Shown here: one piece after another, positions 36,154-48,785 of the stretch | How the letters are laid out: every line of letters starts with the position of its first letter | Numbering within the stretch: the first letter of the stretch is position 1 | Assembly: GCA_012295275.1 (NCBI GenBank) | Contig: CM022669.1 | Location: 10,138,989-10,199,948 of the forward strand | DNA: 60,960 bases | Origin: Chrysomallon squamiferum | Taxonomy: Eukaryota; Mollusca; Gastropoda; Neomphalida; Peltospiridae | Direction of reading: 5' to 3' | Notes under the pieces: generated by a model | The model's input: the letters and a program-made list of their open reading frames with translations, nothing else | What the model was told of the DNA's origin: nothing | The model's database searches: none | Position numbers and translations under genes: made by a program

Positions 36154-36366
36154 GTTGTAATAAAATATACTTCGTTACAAGATCCGAATTGAATTTAATA
36201 AAATTACTCATATTTTTTGATCTTTTATCGCTGATATACATTTAGCATAACTACTCTAGATAAAAATAAAAACAGTCTTAACACTTTCCATCTTGTAAAT
36301 ATTGTAGCTGTTTGTAATACTGTCTAGAATCAAATGGCGAGAAATCAAGGATATGCAGACTATATA

Positions 36367-39300
36367 AGAAAAATAAACGAGTTGTTCCCTTGGGTGGGGC
36401 GTGCGGCACTTTTGACCCGTGTCGGGCAACCCTTGCCCCACTTTTGGGTATGTGCGCCCGATTTTTCCCACGTGCTCGGAATTATTGCACTGTTCCGTTT
36501 TGAAAAAGGTACCCCTAGTAAAAATTTTCTTTGAAAACGAAAAAAAATTTTCTTGTCGGAAAAAAAATTCGATTTTCTTTGAAAAAGTTGAAAATCCGTG
36601 TGAAAACACTGTTCCGTTTGGTCGGGAAAAATATTTCGACGTGTGCAAAACGTGCGCGCCGTCGGGGCGAGTGTGGCAAAAACGTTTCCAACATTTACCA
36701 AAGGTGCTGCACCTTTTGAAAATGCGTTTGAAAAAAATCGAGCAAATTTTCAAAAACATGTGCGTTTTTTGTGCACGTGTCGGAAACGAGTTGTTCCCCT
36801 TGGGTGGGGCGTGCGGCACTTTTGACCCGTGTCGGGCAACCCTTGCCCCACTTTTGGGTATGTGCGCCCGATTTTTCCCACGTGCTCGGAAAAAGTTATT
36901 GCACTTTGAAAAAGGTACCCCTAGCATTTTCAACGAAACTTGAAAAAATTCGATTTTCAAAAGTTGAAAATCCGTGTGGCACTGTTCCGTTTGGTCGGGA
37001 AAAATATTTCGACGTGTGCAAAACGTGCGCGCCGTCGGGGCGAGTGTGGCAAAAACGTTTCCAACATTTACCAAAGGTGCTGCACCTTTTGAAAATGCGT
37101 TTGAAAAAAAATCGAGCAAATTTTCAAAAACATGTGCGTTTTTTGTGCACGTGTCGGAAACGAGTTGTTCCCCTTGGGTGGGGCGTGCGGCACTTTTGAC
37201 CCGTGTCGGGCAACCCTTGCCCCACTTTTGGGTATGTGCGCCCGATTTTTCCCACGTGCTCGGAAAAAGTTATTGCACTTTGAAAAAGGTACCCCTAGCA
37301 TTTTCAACGAAACTTGAAAAAATTCGATTTTCAAAAGTTGAAAATCCGTGTGGCACTGTTCCGTTTGGTCGGGAAAAATATTTCGACGTGTGCAAAACGT
37401 GCGCGCCGTCGGGGCGAGTGTGGCAAAAACGTTTCCAACATTTACCAAAGGTGCTGCACCTTTTGAAAATGCGTTTGAAAAAAATCGAGCAAATTTTTCA
37501 AAAACATGTGCGTTTTTTTGTGCACGTGTCGGAAACGAGTTGTTCCCCTTGGGTGGGGCGTGCGGCACTTTTGACCCGTGTCGGGCAACCCTTGCCCCAC
37601 TTTTGGGTATGTGCGCCCGATTTTTCCCACGTGCTCGGAAAAAGTTATTGCACTTTGAAAAAGGTACCCCTAGCATTTTCAACGAAACTTGAAAAAATTC
37701 GATTTTCAAAAGTTGAAAATCCGTGTGGCACTGTTCCGTTTGGTCGGGAAAAATATTTCGACGTGTGCAAAACGTGCGCGCCGTCGGGGCGAGTGTGGCA
37801 AAAACGTTTCCAACATTTACCAAAGGTGCTGCACCTTTTGAAAATGCGTTTGAAAAAAATCGAGCAAATTTTCAAAAACATGTGCGTTTTTTGTGCACGT
37901 GTCGGAAACGAGTTGTTCCCCTTGGGTGGGGCGTGCGGCACTTTTGACCCGTGTCGGGCAACCCTTGCCCCACTTTTGGGTATGTGCGCCCGATTTTTCC
38001 CACGTGCTCGGAAAAGTTATTGCACTTTGAAAAAGGTACCCCTAGCATTTTCAACGAAACTTGAAAAAATTCGATTTTCAAAAGTTGAAAATCCGTGTGG
38101 CACTGTTCCGTTTGGTCGGAAAAATATTTCGACGTGTGCAAAACGTGCGCGCCGTCGGGGCGAGTGTGACGAAAAAACGTTTCCAACATTTACCAAAGGT
38201 GCTGCACCTTTTGAAAATGCGTTTGAAAAAAAATCGAGCAAATTTTCAAAAACATGTGCGTTTTTTGTGCACGTGTCGGAAACGAGTTGTTCCCCTTGGG
38301 TGGGGCGTGCGGCACTTTTGACCCGTGTCGGGCAACCCTTGCCCCACTTTTGGGTATGTGCGCCCGATTTTTCCCACGTGCTCGGAAAAGTTATTGCACT
38401 TTGAAAAAAAGGTACCCCTAGCATTTTCAACGAAACTTGAAAAATTCGATTTTCAAAAGTTGAAAATCCGTGTGGCACTGTTCCGTTTGGTCGGGAAAAA
38501 TATTTCGACGTGTGCAAAACGTGCGCGCCGTCGGGGCGAGTGTGGCAAAAACGTTTCCAACATTTACCAAAGGTGCTGCACCTTTTGAAAATGCGTTTGA
38601 AAAAAATCGAGCAAATTTTCAAAACATGTGCGTTTTTTTGTGCACGTGTCGGAAACGAGTTGTTCCCCTTGGGTGGGGCGTGCGGCACTTTTGACCCGTG
38701 TCGGGCAACCCTTGCCCCACTTTTGGGTATGTGCGCCCGATTTTTCCCACGTGCTCGGAAAAAGTTATTGCACTTTGAAAAAGGTACCCCTAGCATTTTC
38801 AACGAAACTTGAAAAAATTCGATTTTCAAAAGTTGAAAATCCGTGTGGCACTGTTCCGTTTGGTCGGGAAAAATATTTCGACGTGTGCAAAACGTGCGCG
38901 CCGTCGGGGCGAGTGTGGCAAAAACGTTTCCAACATTTACCAAAGGTGCTGCACCTTTTGAAAATGCGTTTGAAAAAAAATCGAGCAAATTTTCAAAAAC
39001 ATGTGCTTTTTTTGTGCACGTGTCGGAAACGAGTTGTTCCCCTTGGGTGGGGCGTGCGGCACTTTTGACCCGTGTCGGGCAACCCTTGCCCCACTTTTGG
39101 GTATGTGCGCCCGATTTTTTCCCACGTGCTCGGAAAAAGTTATTGCACTTTGAAAAAAAGGTACCCCTAGCATTTTCAACGAAACTTGAAAAAATTCGAT
39201 TTTCAAAAGTTGAAAATCCGTGTGGCACTGTTCCGTTTGGTCGGGAAAAATATTTCGACGTGTGCAAAACGTGCGCGCCGTCGGGGCGAGTGTGGCAAAA

Positions 39301-42300
39301 ACGTTTCCAACATTTACCAAAGGTGCTGCACCTTTTGAAAATGCGTTTGAAAAAAAAATCGAGCAAATTTTCAAAAACATGTGCGTTTTTTGTGCACGTG
39401 TCGGAAACGAGTTGTTCCCCTTGGGTGGGGCGTGCGGCACTTTTGACCCGTGTCGGGCAACCCTTGCCCCACTTTTGGGTCGGGCGATTTTTCCCACGTG
39501 CTCGGAAAAAGTTATTGCACTTTGAAAAAGGTACCCCTAGCATTTTCAACGAAACTTGAAAAAATTCGATTTTCAAAAGTTGAAAATCCAGATCGGACGA
39601 TTTTCGGGAAAAATATTTCGTGCCTCGGCAAAAAAATTTTATTGCACTTTGAAAATGCGTTTGAAAAAAAATCGAGCATTTTCAATGTGCGTTTTTGAAA
39701 CGTGTTGAAAAAATTCGATTTTCAAAAGTTGAAAATCCGTGTGGCAACCCTGCCCCCACTTTTGGGTATTCCGATTTTTGGTCGGAAAAAAATATTTCGA
39801 CGTGAAAAAAACGTGCGGTTGAAAATCCGTGTGGCACTATTCCGTTTGGTCGGGGGACGAGTGTGCGCAAAACGTTTCCAACATTTACCAAAGGTGCTGC
39901 CTTTTGAAAATGCGTTTGAAAAAATCGAGCAAATTTTCAAAAAAACATGTGTTTTTTTGTGCACGTGTCGGAAACGAGTTGTTCCCCTTGGGTGGGGCGT
40001 GCGGCACTTTTGACCCGTGTCGGGCAACCCTTGCCCCACTTTTGGGTATGTGCGCCCGATTTTTCCCACGTGCTCGGAAAAAGTTATTGCACTTTGAAAA
40101 AGGTACCCCTAGCATTTTCAACGAAACTTGAAAAAATTCGATTTTCAAAAGTTGAAAATCCGTGTGGCACTGTTCCGTTTGGTCGGGAAAAATATTTCGA
40201 CGTGTGCAAAACGTGCGCGCCGTCGGGGCGAGTGTGGCAAAAACGTTTCCAACATTTACCAAAGGTGCTGCACCTTTTGAAAATGCGTTTGAAAAAAAAT
40301 CGAGCAAATTTTCAAAAACATGTGCGTTTTTTGTGCACGTGTCGGAAACGAGTTGTTCCCCTTGGGTGGGGCGTGCGGCACTTTTGACCCGTGTCGGGCA
40401 ACCCTTGCCCCACTTTTGGGTATGTGCGCCCGATTTTTCCCACGTGCTCGGAAAAAGTTATTGCACTTTGAAAAAGGTACCCCTAGCATTTTCAACGAAA
40501 CTTGAAAAAATTCGATTTTCAAAAGTTGAAAATCCGTGTGGCACTGTTCCGTTTGGTCGGGAAAAATATTTCGACGTGTGCAAAACGTGCGCGCCGTCGG
40601 GGCGAGTGTGGCAAAAACGTTTCCAACATTTACCAAAGGTGCTGCACCTTTTGAAAATGCGTTTGAAAAAAAAAAAAATCGAGCAAATTCAAAAAAACAT
40701 GTGCGTTTTTGTGCACGTGTCGGAAACGAGTTGTTCCCCTTGGGTGGGGCGTGCGGCACTTTTGACCCGTGTCGGGCACCCTTGCCCCACTTTTGGGTAT
40801 GTGCGCCCGATTTTTCCCACGTGCTCGGAAAAAGTTATTGCACTTTGGAAAAGGTACCCCTAGCATTTTCAACGAAACTTGAAAAAATTCGATTTTTCAA
40901 AAGTTGAAAATCCGTGTGGCACTGTTCCGTTTGGTCGGGAAAAATATTTCGACGTGTGCAAAACGTGCGCGCCGTCGGGGCGAGTGTGGCAAAAACGTTT
41001 CCAACATTTACCAAAGGTGCTGCACCTTTTGAAAATGCGTTTGAAAAAATCGAGCAAATTTTCAAAAACATGTGCGTTTTTGTGCACGTGTCGGAAACGA
41101 GTTGTTCCCCTTGGGTGGGGCGTGCGGCACTTTTGACCCGTGTCGGGCAACCCTTGCCCCACTTTTGGGTATGTGCGCCCGATTTTCCCACGTGCTCGGA
41201 AAAAGTTATTGCACTTTGAAAAAAGGTACCCCTAGCATTTTCAACGAAACTTGAAAAAATTCGATTTTCAAAAGTTGAAAATCCGTGTGGCACTGTTCCG
41301 TTTGGTCGGGAAAAATATTTCGACGTGTGCAAAACGTGCGCGCCGTCGGGGCGAGTGTGGCAAAAACGTTTCCAACATTTACCAAAGGTGCTGCACCTTT
41401 TGAAAATGCGTTTGAAAAAAAATCGAGCAAATTTTCAAAAACATGTGCGTTTTTTGTGCACGTGTCGGAAACGAGTTGTTCCCCTTGGGTGGGGCGTGCG
41501 GCACTTTTGACCCGTGTCGGGCAACCCTTACCCCACTTTTGGGTATGTGCGCCCGATTTTTCCCACGTGCTCGGAAAAAGTTATTGCACTTTGAAAAAAG
41601 GTACCCCTAGCATTTTCAACGAAACTTGAAAAATTCGATTTTCAAAGTTGAAAATCCGTGTGGCACTGTTCCGTTTGGTCGGGAAAAATATTTCGACGTG
41701 TGCAAAACGTGCGCGCCGTCGGGGCGAGTGTGGCAAAAACGTTTCCAACATTTACCAAAGGTGCTGCACCTTTTGAAAATGCGTTTTGAAAAAAAAATCG
41801 AGCAAATTTTCAAAAAACATGTGCGTTTTTGTGCGTGTCGGAAACGAGTTGTTCCCCTTGGGTGGGGCGTGCGGCACTTTTGACCCGTGTCGGGCAACCC
41901 TTGCCCACTTTTGGGTATGTGCGCCCGATTTTTCCCACGTGCTCGGAAAAAGTTATTGCACTTTGAAAAAGGTACCCCTAGCATTTTCAACGAAACTTGA
42001 AAAATTCGATTTTCAAAAGTTGAAAATCCGTGTGGCACTGTTCCGTTTGGTCGGGAAAAATATTTCGACGTGTGCAAAACGTGCGCGCCGTCGGGGCGAG
42101 TGTGGCAAAAACGTTTCCAACATTTACCAAAGGTGCTGCACCTTTTGAAAATGCGTTTGAAAAAAAATCGAGCAAATTTTCAAAAACATGTGCGTTTTTT
42201 GTGCACGTGTCGGAAACGAGTTGTTCCCCTTGGGTGGGGCGTGCGGCACTTTTGACCCGTGTCGGGCAACCCTTGCCCCACTTTTGGGTATGTGCGCCCG

Positions 42301-45300
42301 ATTTTTCCCACGTGCTCGGAAAAGTTATTGCACTTTGAAAAAGGTACCCCTAGCATTTTCAACGAAACTTGAAAAAATTCGATTTTCAAAAGTTGAAAAT
42401 CCGTGTGGCACTGTTCCGTTTGGTCGGGAAAAATATTTCGACGTGTGCAAAACGTGCGCGCCGTCGGGGCGAGTGTGGCAAAAACGTTTCCAACATTTAC
42501 CAAAGGTGCTGCACCTTTTGAAAATGCGTTTGAAAAAAATCGAGCAAATTTTCAAAAACATGTGCGCGTTTTGTGCACGTGTCGGAAACGAGTTGTTCCC
42601 CTTGGGTGGGGCGTGCGGCACTTTTGACCCGTGTCGGGCAACCCTTGCCCCACTTTTGGGTATGTGCGCCCGATTTTTCCCACGTGCTCGGAAAAAGTTA
42701 TTGCACTTTGAAAAAGGTACCCTAGCATTTTCAACGAAACTTGAAAAATTCGATTTTCAAAAGTTGAAAATCCGTGTGGCACTGTTCCGTTTGGTCGGGA
42801 AAAATATTTCGACGTGTGCAAAACGTGCGCGCCGTCGGGGCGAGTGTGGCAAAAACGTTTCCAACATTTACCAAAGGTGCTGCACCTTTTGAAAATGCGT
42901 TTGAAAAAAATCGAGCAAATTTTCAAAAACATGTGCGTTTTTTGTGCACGTGTCGGAAACGAGTTGTTCCCTTTGGGTGGGGCGTGCGGCACTTTTGACC
43001 CGTGTCGGGCAACCCTTGCCCCACTTTTGGGTATGTGCGCCCGATTTTTCCCACGTGCTCGGAAAAGTTATTGCACTTTGAAAAAGGTACCCCTAGCATT
43101 TTCAACGAAACTTGAAAAAATTCGATTTTCAAAGTTGAAAATCCGTGTGGCACTATTCCGTTTGGTCGGGAAAAATATTTCGACGTGTGCAAAACGTGCG
43201 CGCCGTCGGGGCGAGTGTGGCAAAAACGTTTCAAAATTTACCAAAGGCTGCACCTTTTGANNNNNNNNNNNNNNNNNNNNNNNNNNNNNNNNNNNNNNNN
43301 NNNNNNNNNNNNNNNNNNNNNNNNNNNNNNNNNNNNNNNNNNNNNNNNNNNNNNNNNNNNNNNNNNNNNNNNNNNNNNNNNNNNNNNNNNNNNNNNNNNN
43401 NNNNNNNNNNNNNNNNNNNNNNNNNNNNNNNNNNNNNNNNNNNNNNNNNNNNNNNNNNNNTCGGAAAAGTTATTGCACTTTGAAAAAGGTACCCCTAGCA
43501 TTTTCAACGAAACTTGAAAAATTCGATTTTCAAAAGTTGAAAATCCGTGTGGCACTGTTCCGTTTGGTCGGGAAAAATATTTCGACGTGTGCAAAACGTG
43601 CGCGCCGTCGGGGGCGAGTGTGGCAAAAACGTTTCCAACATTTACCAAAGGTGCTGCACCTTTTGAAAATGCGTTTGAAAAAAATCGAGCAAATTTTCAA
43701 AAACATGTGCGTTTTTTTGTGCACGTGTCGGAAACGAGTTGTTCCCCTTGAGTGGGGCGTGCGGCACTTTTGACCCGTGTCGGGCAACCCTTGCCCCACT
43801 TTTGGGTATGTGCGCCCGATTTTTCCCACGTGCTCGGAAAAAGTTATTGCACTTTGAAAAAAAGGTACCCTAGCATTTTCAACGAAACTTGAAAAAATTC
43901 GATTTTCAAAAGTTGAAAATCCGTGTGGCACTGTTCCGTTTGGTCGGGAAAAATATTTCGACGTGTGCAAAACGTGCGCGCCGTCGGGGCGAGTGTGGCA
44001 AAAACGTTTCCAACATTTACCAAAGGTGCTGCACCTTTTGAAAATGCGTTTGAAAAAAAATCGAGCAAATTTTCAAAAACATGTGCGTTTTTTGTGCACG
44101 TGTCGGAAACGAGTTGTTCCCCTTGGGTGGGGCGTGCGGCACTTTTGACCCGTGTCGGGCAACCCTTGCCCCACTTTTGGGTATGTGCGCCCGATTTTTC
44201 CACGTGCTCGGAAAAAGTTATTGCACTTTGAAAAAGGTACCCCTAGCATTTTCAACGAAACTTGAAAAAATTCGATTTTCAAAAGTTGAAAATCCGTGTG
44301 GCACTGTTCCGTTTGGTCGGGAAAAATATTTCGACGTGTGCAAAACGTGCGCGCCGTCGGGGCGAGTGTGGCAAAAACGTTTCCAACATTTACCAAAGGT
44401 GCTGCACCTTTTGAAAATGCGTTTGAAAAAAATCGAGCAAATTTTCAAAAACATGTGCGTTTTTTTTGTGCACGTGTCGGAAACGAGTTGTTCCCCTTAG
44501 GTGGGGCGTGCGGCACTTTTGACCCGTGTCGGGCAACCCTTGCCCCCACTTTTGGGTATGTGCGCCCGATTTTTCCCACGTGCTCGGAAAAAGTTATTGC
44601 ACTTTGAAAAAAGGTACCCCTAGCATTTTCAACGAAACTTTGAAAAATTCGATTTTCAAAGTTGAAAATCCGTGTGGCACTGTTCCGTTTGGTCGGGAAA
44701 AATATTTCGACGTGTGCAAAACGTGCGCGCCGTCGGGGCGAGTGTGGCAAAAACGTTTCCAACATTTACCAAAGGTGCTGCACCTTTTGAAAATGCGTTT
44801 GAAAAAAATCGAGCAAATTTTCAAAACATGTGCGTTTTTTTGTGCACGTGTCGGAAACGAGTTGTTCCCCTTGGGTGGGGCGTGCGGCACTTTTGACCCG
44901 TGTCGGGCAACCCTTGCCCCACTTTTGGGTATGTGCGCCCGATTTTTCCCACGTGCTCGGAAAAGTTATTGCACTTTGAAAAAGGTACCCCTAGCATTTT
45001 CAACGAAACTTGAAAAAATTCGATTTTCAAAAGTTGAAAATCCGTGTGGCACTGTTCCGTTTGGTCGGGAAAAATATTTCGACGTGTGCAAAACGTGCGC
45101 GCCGTCGGGGCGAGTGTGGCAAAAACGTTTCCAACATTTACCAAAGGTGCTGCACCTTTTGAAAATGCGTTTGAAAAAAAATCGAGCAAATTTTCAAAAA
45201 CATGTGCGTTTTTTGTGCACGTGTCGGAAACGAGTTGTTCCCCTTGGGTGGGGCGTGCGGCACTTTTGACCCGTGTCGGGCAACCCTTGCCCCACTTTTG

Positions 45301-48300
45301 GGTATGTGCGCCCGATTTTTCCACGTGCTCGGAAAAGTTATTGCACTTTGAAAAAGGTACCCCTAGCATTTTCAACGAAACTTGAAAAAATTCGATTTTC
45401 AAAAGTTGAAAATCCGTGTGGCACTGTTCCGTTTGGTCGGAAAAATATTTCGACGTGTGCAAAACGTGCGCGCCGTCGGGGCGAGTGTGGCAAAAACGTT
45501 TCCAACATTTACCAAAGGTGCTGCACCTTTTGAAAATGCGTTTGAAAAAAATCGAGCAAATTTTCAAAAACATGTGCGTTTTTGTGCGTGTCGGAAACGA
45601 GTTGTTCCCCTTGGGTGGGGCGTGCGGCACTTTTGACCCGTGTCGGGCAACCCTTGCCCCACTTTTGGGTATGTGCGCCCGATTTTCCCACGTGCTCGGA
45701 AAAGTTATTGCACTTTGAAAAAAGGTACCCCTAGCATTTTCAACGAAACTTGAAAAATTCGATTTTCAAAAGTTGAAAATCCGTGTGGCACTGTTCCGTT
45801 TGGTCGGGAAAAATATTTCGACGTGTGCAAAACGTGCGCGCCGTCGGGGCGAGTGTGGTAAAAACGTTTCCAACATTTACCAAAGGTGCTGCACCTTTTG
45901 AAAATGCGTTTGAAAAAAATCGAGCAAATTTTCAAAAAACATGTGCGTTTTTTGTGCACGTGTCGGAAACGAGTTGTTCCCCTTGGGTGGGGCGTGCGGC
46001 ACTTTTGACCCGTGTCGGGCAACCCTTGCCCCACTTTTGGGTATGTGCGCCCGATTTTTCCCACGTGCTCGGAAAAAAAAGTTATTGCACTTTGAAAAAG
46101 GTACCCCTAGCATTTTCAACGAAACTTGAAAAAAATTCGATTTTCAAAAGTTGAAAATCCGTGTGGCACTGTTCCGTTTGGTCGGGAAAAATATTTCGAC
46201 GTGTGCAAAACGTGCGCGCCGTCGGGGCGAGTGTGGCAAAAACGTTTCCAACATTTACCAAAGGTGCTGCACCTTTTGAAAATGCGTTTGAAAAAAAAAT
46301 CGAGCAAATTTCAAAAAAACATGTGCGTTTTTGTGCACGTGTCGGAAACGAGTTGTTCCCCTTAGGTGGGGCGTGCGGCACTTTTGACCCGTGTCGGGCA
46401 ACCCTTGCTTACTTTTGGGTATGTGCGCCCGATTTTTCCCACGTGCTCGGAAAAAGTTATTGCACTTTGAAAAAGGTACCCCTAGCATTTTCAACGAAAC
46501 TTGAAAAAATTCGATTTTCAAAAGTTGAAAATCCGTGTGGCACTGTTCCGTTTGGTCGGGAAAAATATTTCGACGTGTGCAAAACGTGCGCGCCGTCGGG
46601 GCGAGTGTGGCAAAAACGTTTCCAACATTTACCAAAGGTGCTGCACCTTTTGAAAATGCGTTTGAAAAAAAATCGAGCAAATTTTCAAAAAACATGTGCG
46701 TTTTTGTGCACGTGTCGGAAACGAGTTGTTCCCCTTGGGTGGGGCGTGCGGCACTTTTGACCCGTGTCGGGCAACCCTTGCCCCACTTTTGGGTATGTGC
46801 GCCCGATTTTTCCCACGTGCTCGGAAAAAGTTATTGCACTTTGAAAAAGGTACCCCTAGCATTTTCAACGAAACTTGAAAAAATTCGATTTTCAAAAGTT
46901 GAAAATCCGTGTGGCACTGTTCCGTTTGGTCGGGAAAAATATTTCGACGTGTGCAAAACGTGCGCGCCGTCGGGGCGAGTGTGGCAAAAACGTTTCCAAC
47001 ATTTACCAAAGGTGCTGCACCTTTTGAAAATGCGTTTGAAAAAAAATCGAGCAAATTTTCAAAAACATGTGCGTTTTTTGTGCACGTGTCGGAAACGAGT
47101 TGTTCCCCTTGGGTGGGGCGTGCGGCACTTTTGACCCGTGTCGGGCAACCCTTGCCCCACTTTTGGGTATGTGCGCCCGATTTTTCCCACGTGCTCGGAA
47201 AAAGTTATTGCACTTTGAAAAAGGTACCCCTAGCATTTTCAACGAAACTTGAAAAAATTCGATTTTCAAAAGTTGAAAATCCGTGTGGCACTGTTCCGTT
47301 TGGTCGGGAAAAATATTTCGACGTGTGCAAAACGTGCGCGCCGTCGGGGCGAGTGTGGCAAAAACGTTTCCAACATTTACCAAAGGTGCTGCACCTTTTG
47401 AAAATGCGTTTGAAAAAAAATCGAGCAAATTTTCAAAAACATGTGCGTTTTTTGTGCACGTGTCGGAAACGAGTTGTTCCCCTTGGGTGGGGCGTGCGGC
47501 ACTTTTGACCCGTGTCGGGCATCCCTTGCCCCACTTTTGGGTATGTGCGCCCGATTTTTCCCACGTGCTCGGAAAAAGTTATTGCACTTTGAAAAAGGTA
47601 CCCCTAGCATTTTCAACGAAACTTGAAAAATTTCGATTTTCAAAAGTTGAAAATCCGTGTGGCACTGTTCCGTTTGGTCGGGAAAAATATTTCGACGTGT
47701 GCAAAACGTGCGCGCCGTCGGGGCGAGTGTGGCAAAAACGTTTCCAACATTTACCAAAGGTGCTGCAGGTTTTGAAAATGCGTTTGAAAAAAAATCGAGC
47801 AAATTTTCAAAAACATGTGCGTTTTTTGTGCACGTGTCGGAAACGAGTTGTTCCCCTTGGGTGGGGCGTGCGGCACTTTTGACCCGTGTCGGGCAACCCT
47901 TGCCCCACTTTTGGGTATGTGCGCCCGATTTTTCCCACGTGCTCGGAAAAAGTTATTGCACTTTGAAAAAGGTACCCCTAGCATTTTCAACGAAACTTGA
48001 AAAAATTCGATTTTCAAAAGTTGAAAATCCGTGTGGCACTGTTCCGTTTGGTCGGGAAAAATATTTCGACGTGTGCAAAACGTGCGCGCCGTCGGGGCGA
48101 GTGTGGCAAAAACGTTTCCAACATTTACCAAAGGTGCTGCACGGTTTGAAAATGCGTTTGAAAAAAAATCGAGCAAATTTTCAAAAACATGTGCGTTTTT
48201 TGTGCACGTGTCGGAAACGAGTTGTTCCCCTTGGGTGGGGCGTGCGGCACTTTTGACCCGTGTCGGGCAACCCTTGCCCCACTTTTGGGTATGTGCGCCC

Positions 48301-48590
48301 GATTTTTCCCACGTGCTCGGAAAAAGTTATTGCACTTTGAAAAAGGTACCCCTAGCATTTTCAACGAAACTTGAAAAAATTCGATTTTGAAAAATTGAAA
48401 TTCGATGTGGCACTCTTCCGTGTAGTCGGGAAAAATATTTCAATGTGTGCAAAAGGTGCGCGCCGTCGGGGCCAGTTTGTCGAAAAGGTTTTCATCATTT
48501 ATAAAAGGTGCTGCACCTTTTGAAAATGCCTGTGTAAAAAAAAAATGAGCAAATTTTCAAAATATGTGCGTTTTTTCTGCAAGTTTCGGA
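36367..48590. repeat. Tandem satellite, ~374-bp monomer, ~32 copies
   Basis: Monomers repeat head to tail; in the cleanest block (46161-48400) the period is exactly 374 bp. Elsewhere small changes in A- and T-run lengths shift it by 1-3 bp. The monomer has roughly 28 CpGs, two CACGTG sites, and short dyads: GATTTTCAAaagTTGAAAATC, AAAGGTGCtGCACCTTT and GGGCAAcccTTGCCC. The left edge (36367-36620) and 39585-39850 are scrambled or degenerate. All frames on both strands are nearly stop-free, which explains many long spurious frames; most begin at GTG or TTG rather than ATG, and the 374-bp period is not a multiple of three. Confidence 0.95.
43261..43460. other. Assembly gap (200 N)
   Basis: Exactly 200 N inside the satellite array, so the true array length and copy number are unknown. 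Confidence 0.99.
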
Positions 48591-48785
48591 AGTGGAATTA
48601 CTTTTTATCCTTACGTGGGAATATTGGGGTGCACCTACCCAGAAGTGGGGCAATGGTTGCCCCAGGCGGGTGAAAAGTGCCGCACGCCCCAAAAGTGGAA
48701 CTACTTGTTTCCGGCACGTGCAAAAAACATTTCAAGACGCGTTGAAAATTCGAGAGGTACCTTTTTCAAAGTGGAATAACTTTTT
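48591..48785 (-). repeat. Inverted, degenerate satellite copy at array edge
   Basis: Read on the minus strand this begins aaaaagttattccactttg, then aaaaaggtacc, then gcacgtgccggaaac, then ggggcgtgcggcactttt, matching the forward monomer. Relative to a full monomer ~150 bp are missing. It follows directly after a degenerate forward copy, forming a head-to-head junction near 48590. Confidence 0.85.

Larger units (their letters stand above)
30060..36366. repeat. About three decayed 2.6-kb units, relic GIMAP-linked DNA in reverse orientation
   Basis: Units start near 30060, 32690 and 35285. Shared landmarks are 'gggttaga/ggc', 'taaccattaattattaaaag' and 'actcaacctgtcccggt'. They contain reversed GIMAP promoter-type sequence (accgaaaccagtaaatattt at ~32236, 33642 and 34954), reversed GIMAP 3'-flank sequence, minus-strand 10-nt first-exon copies, and plus-strand helical-exon fragments. 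No GTPase body is present. Simple repeats: (AAAT)n at 32040 and 34750, (TTA)n at 32447. The third unit is cut by the satellite at ~36367. Confidence 0.6.

Noticed and set aside
36367-48590. CRISPR array or repeat-spacer structure
   Set aside because: Units are contiguous 374-bp monomers without unique spacers, and the genome is eukaryotic.
36256-48692. Many long open frames on both strands, up to ~519 codons
   Set aside because: They are readings of the 374-bp satellite. The monomer is nearly stop-free in all frames, the period is not a multiple of three, most frames start at GTG/TTG, and single-base changes in A/T runs alter them freely.
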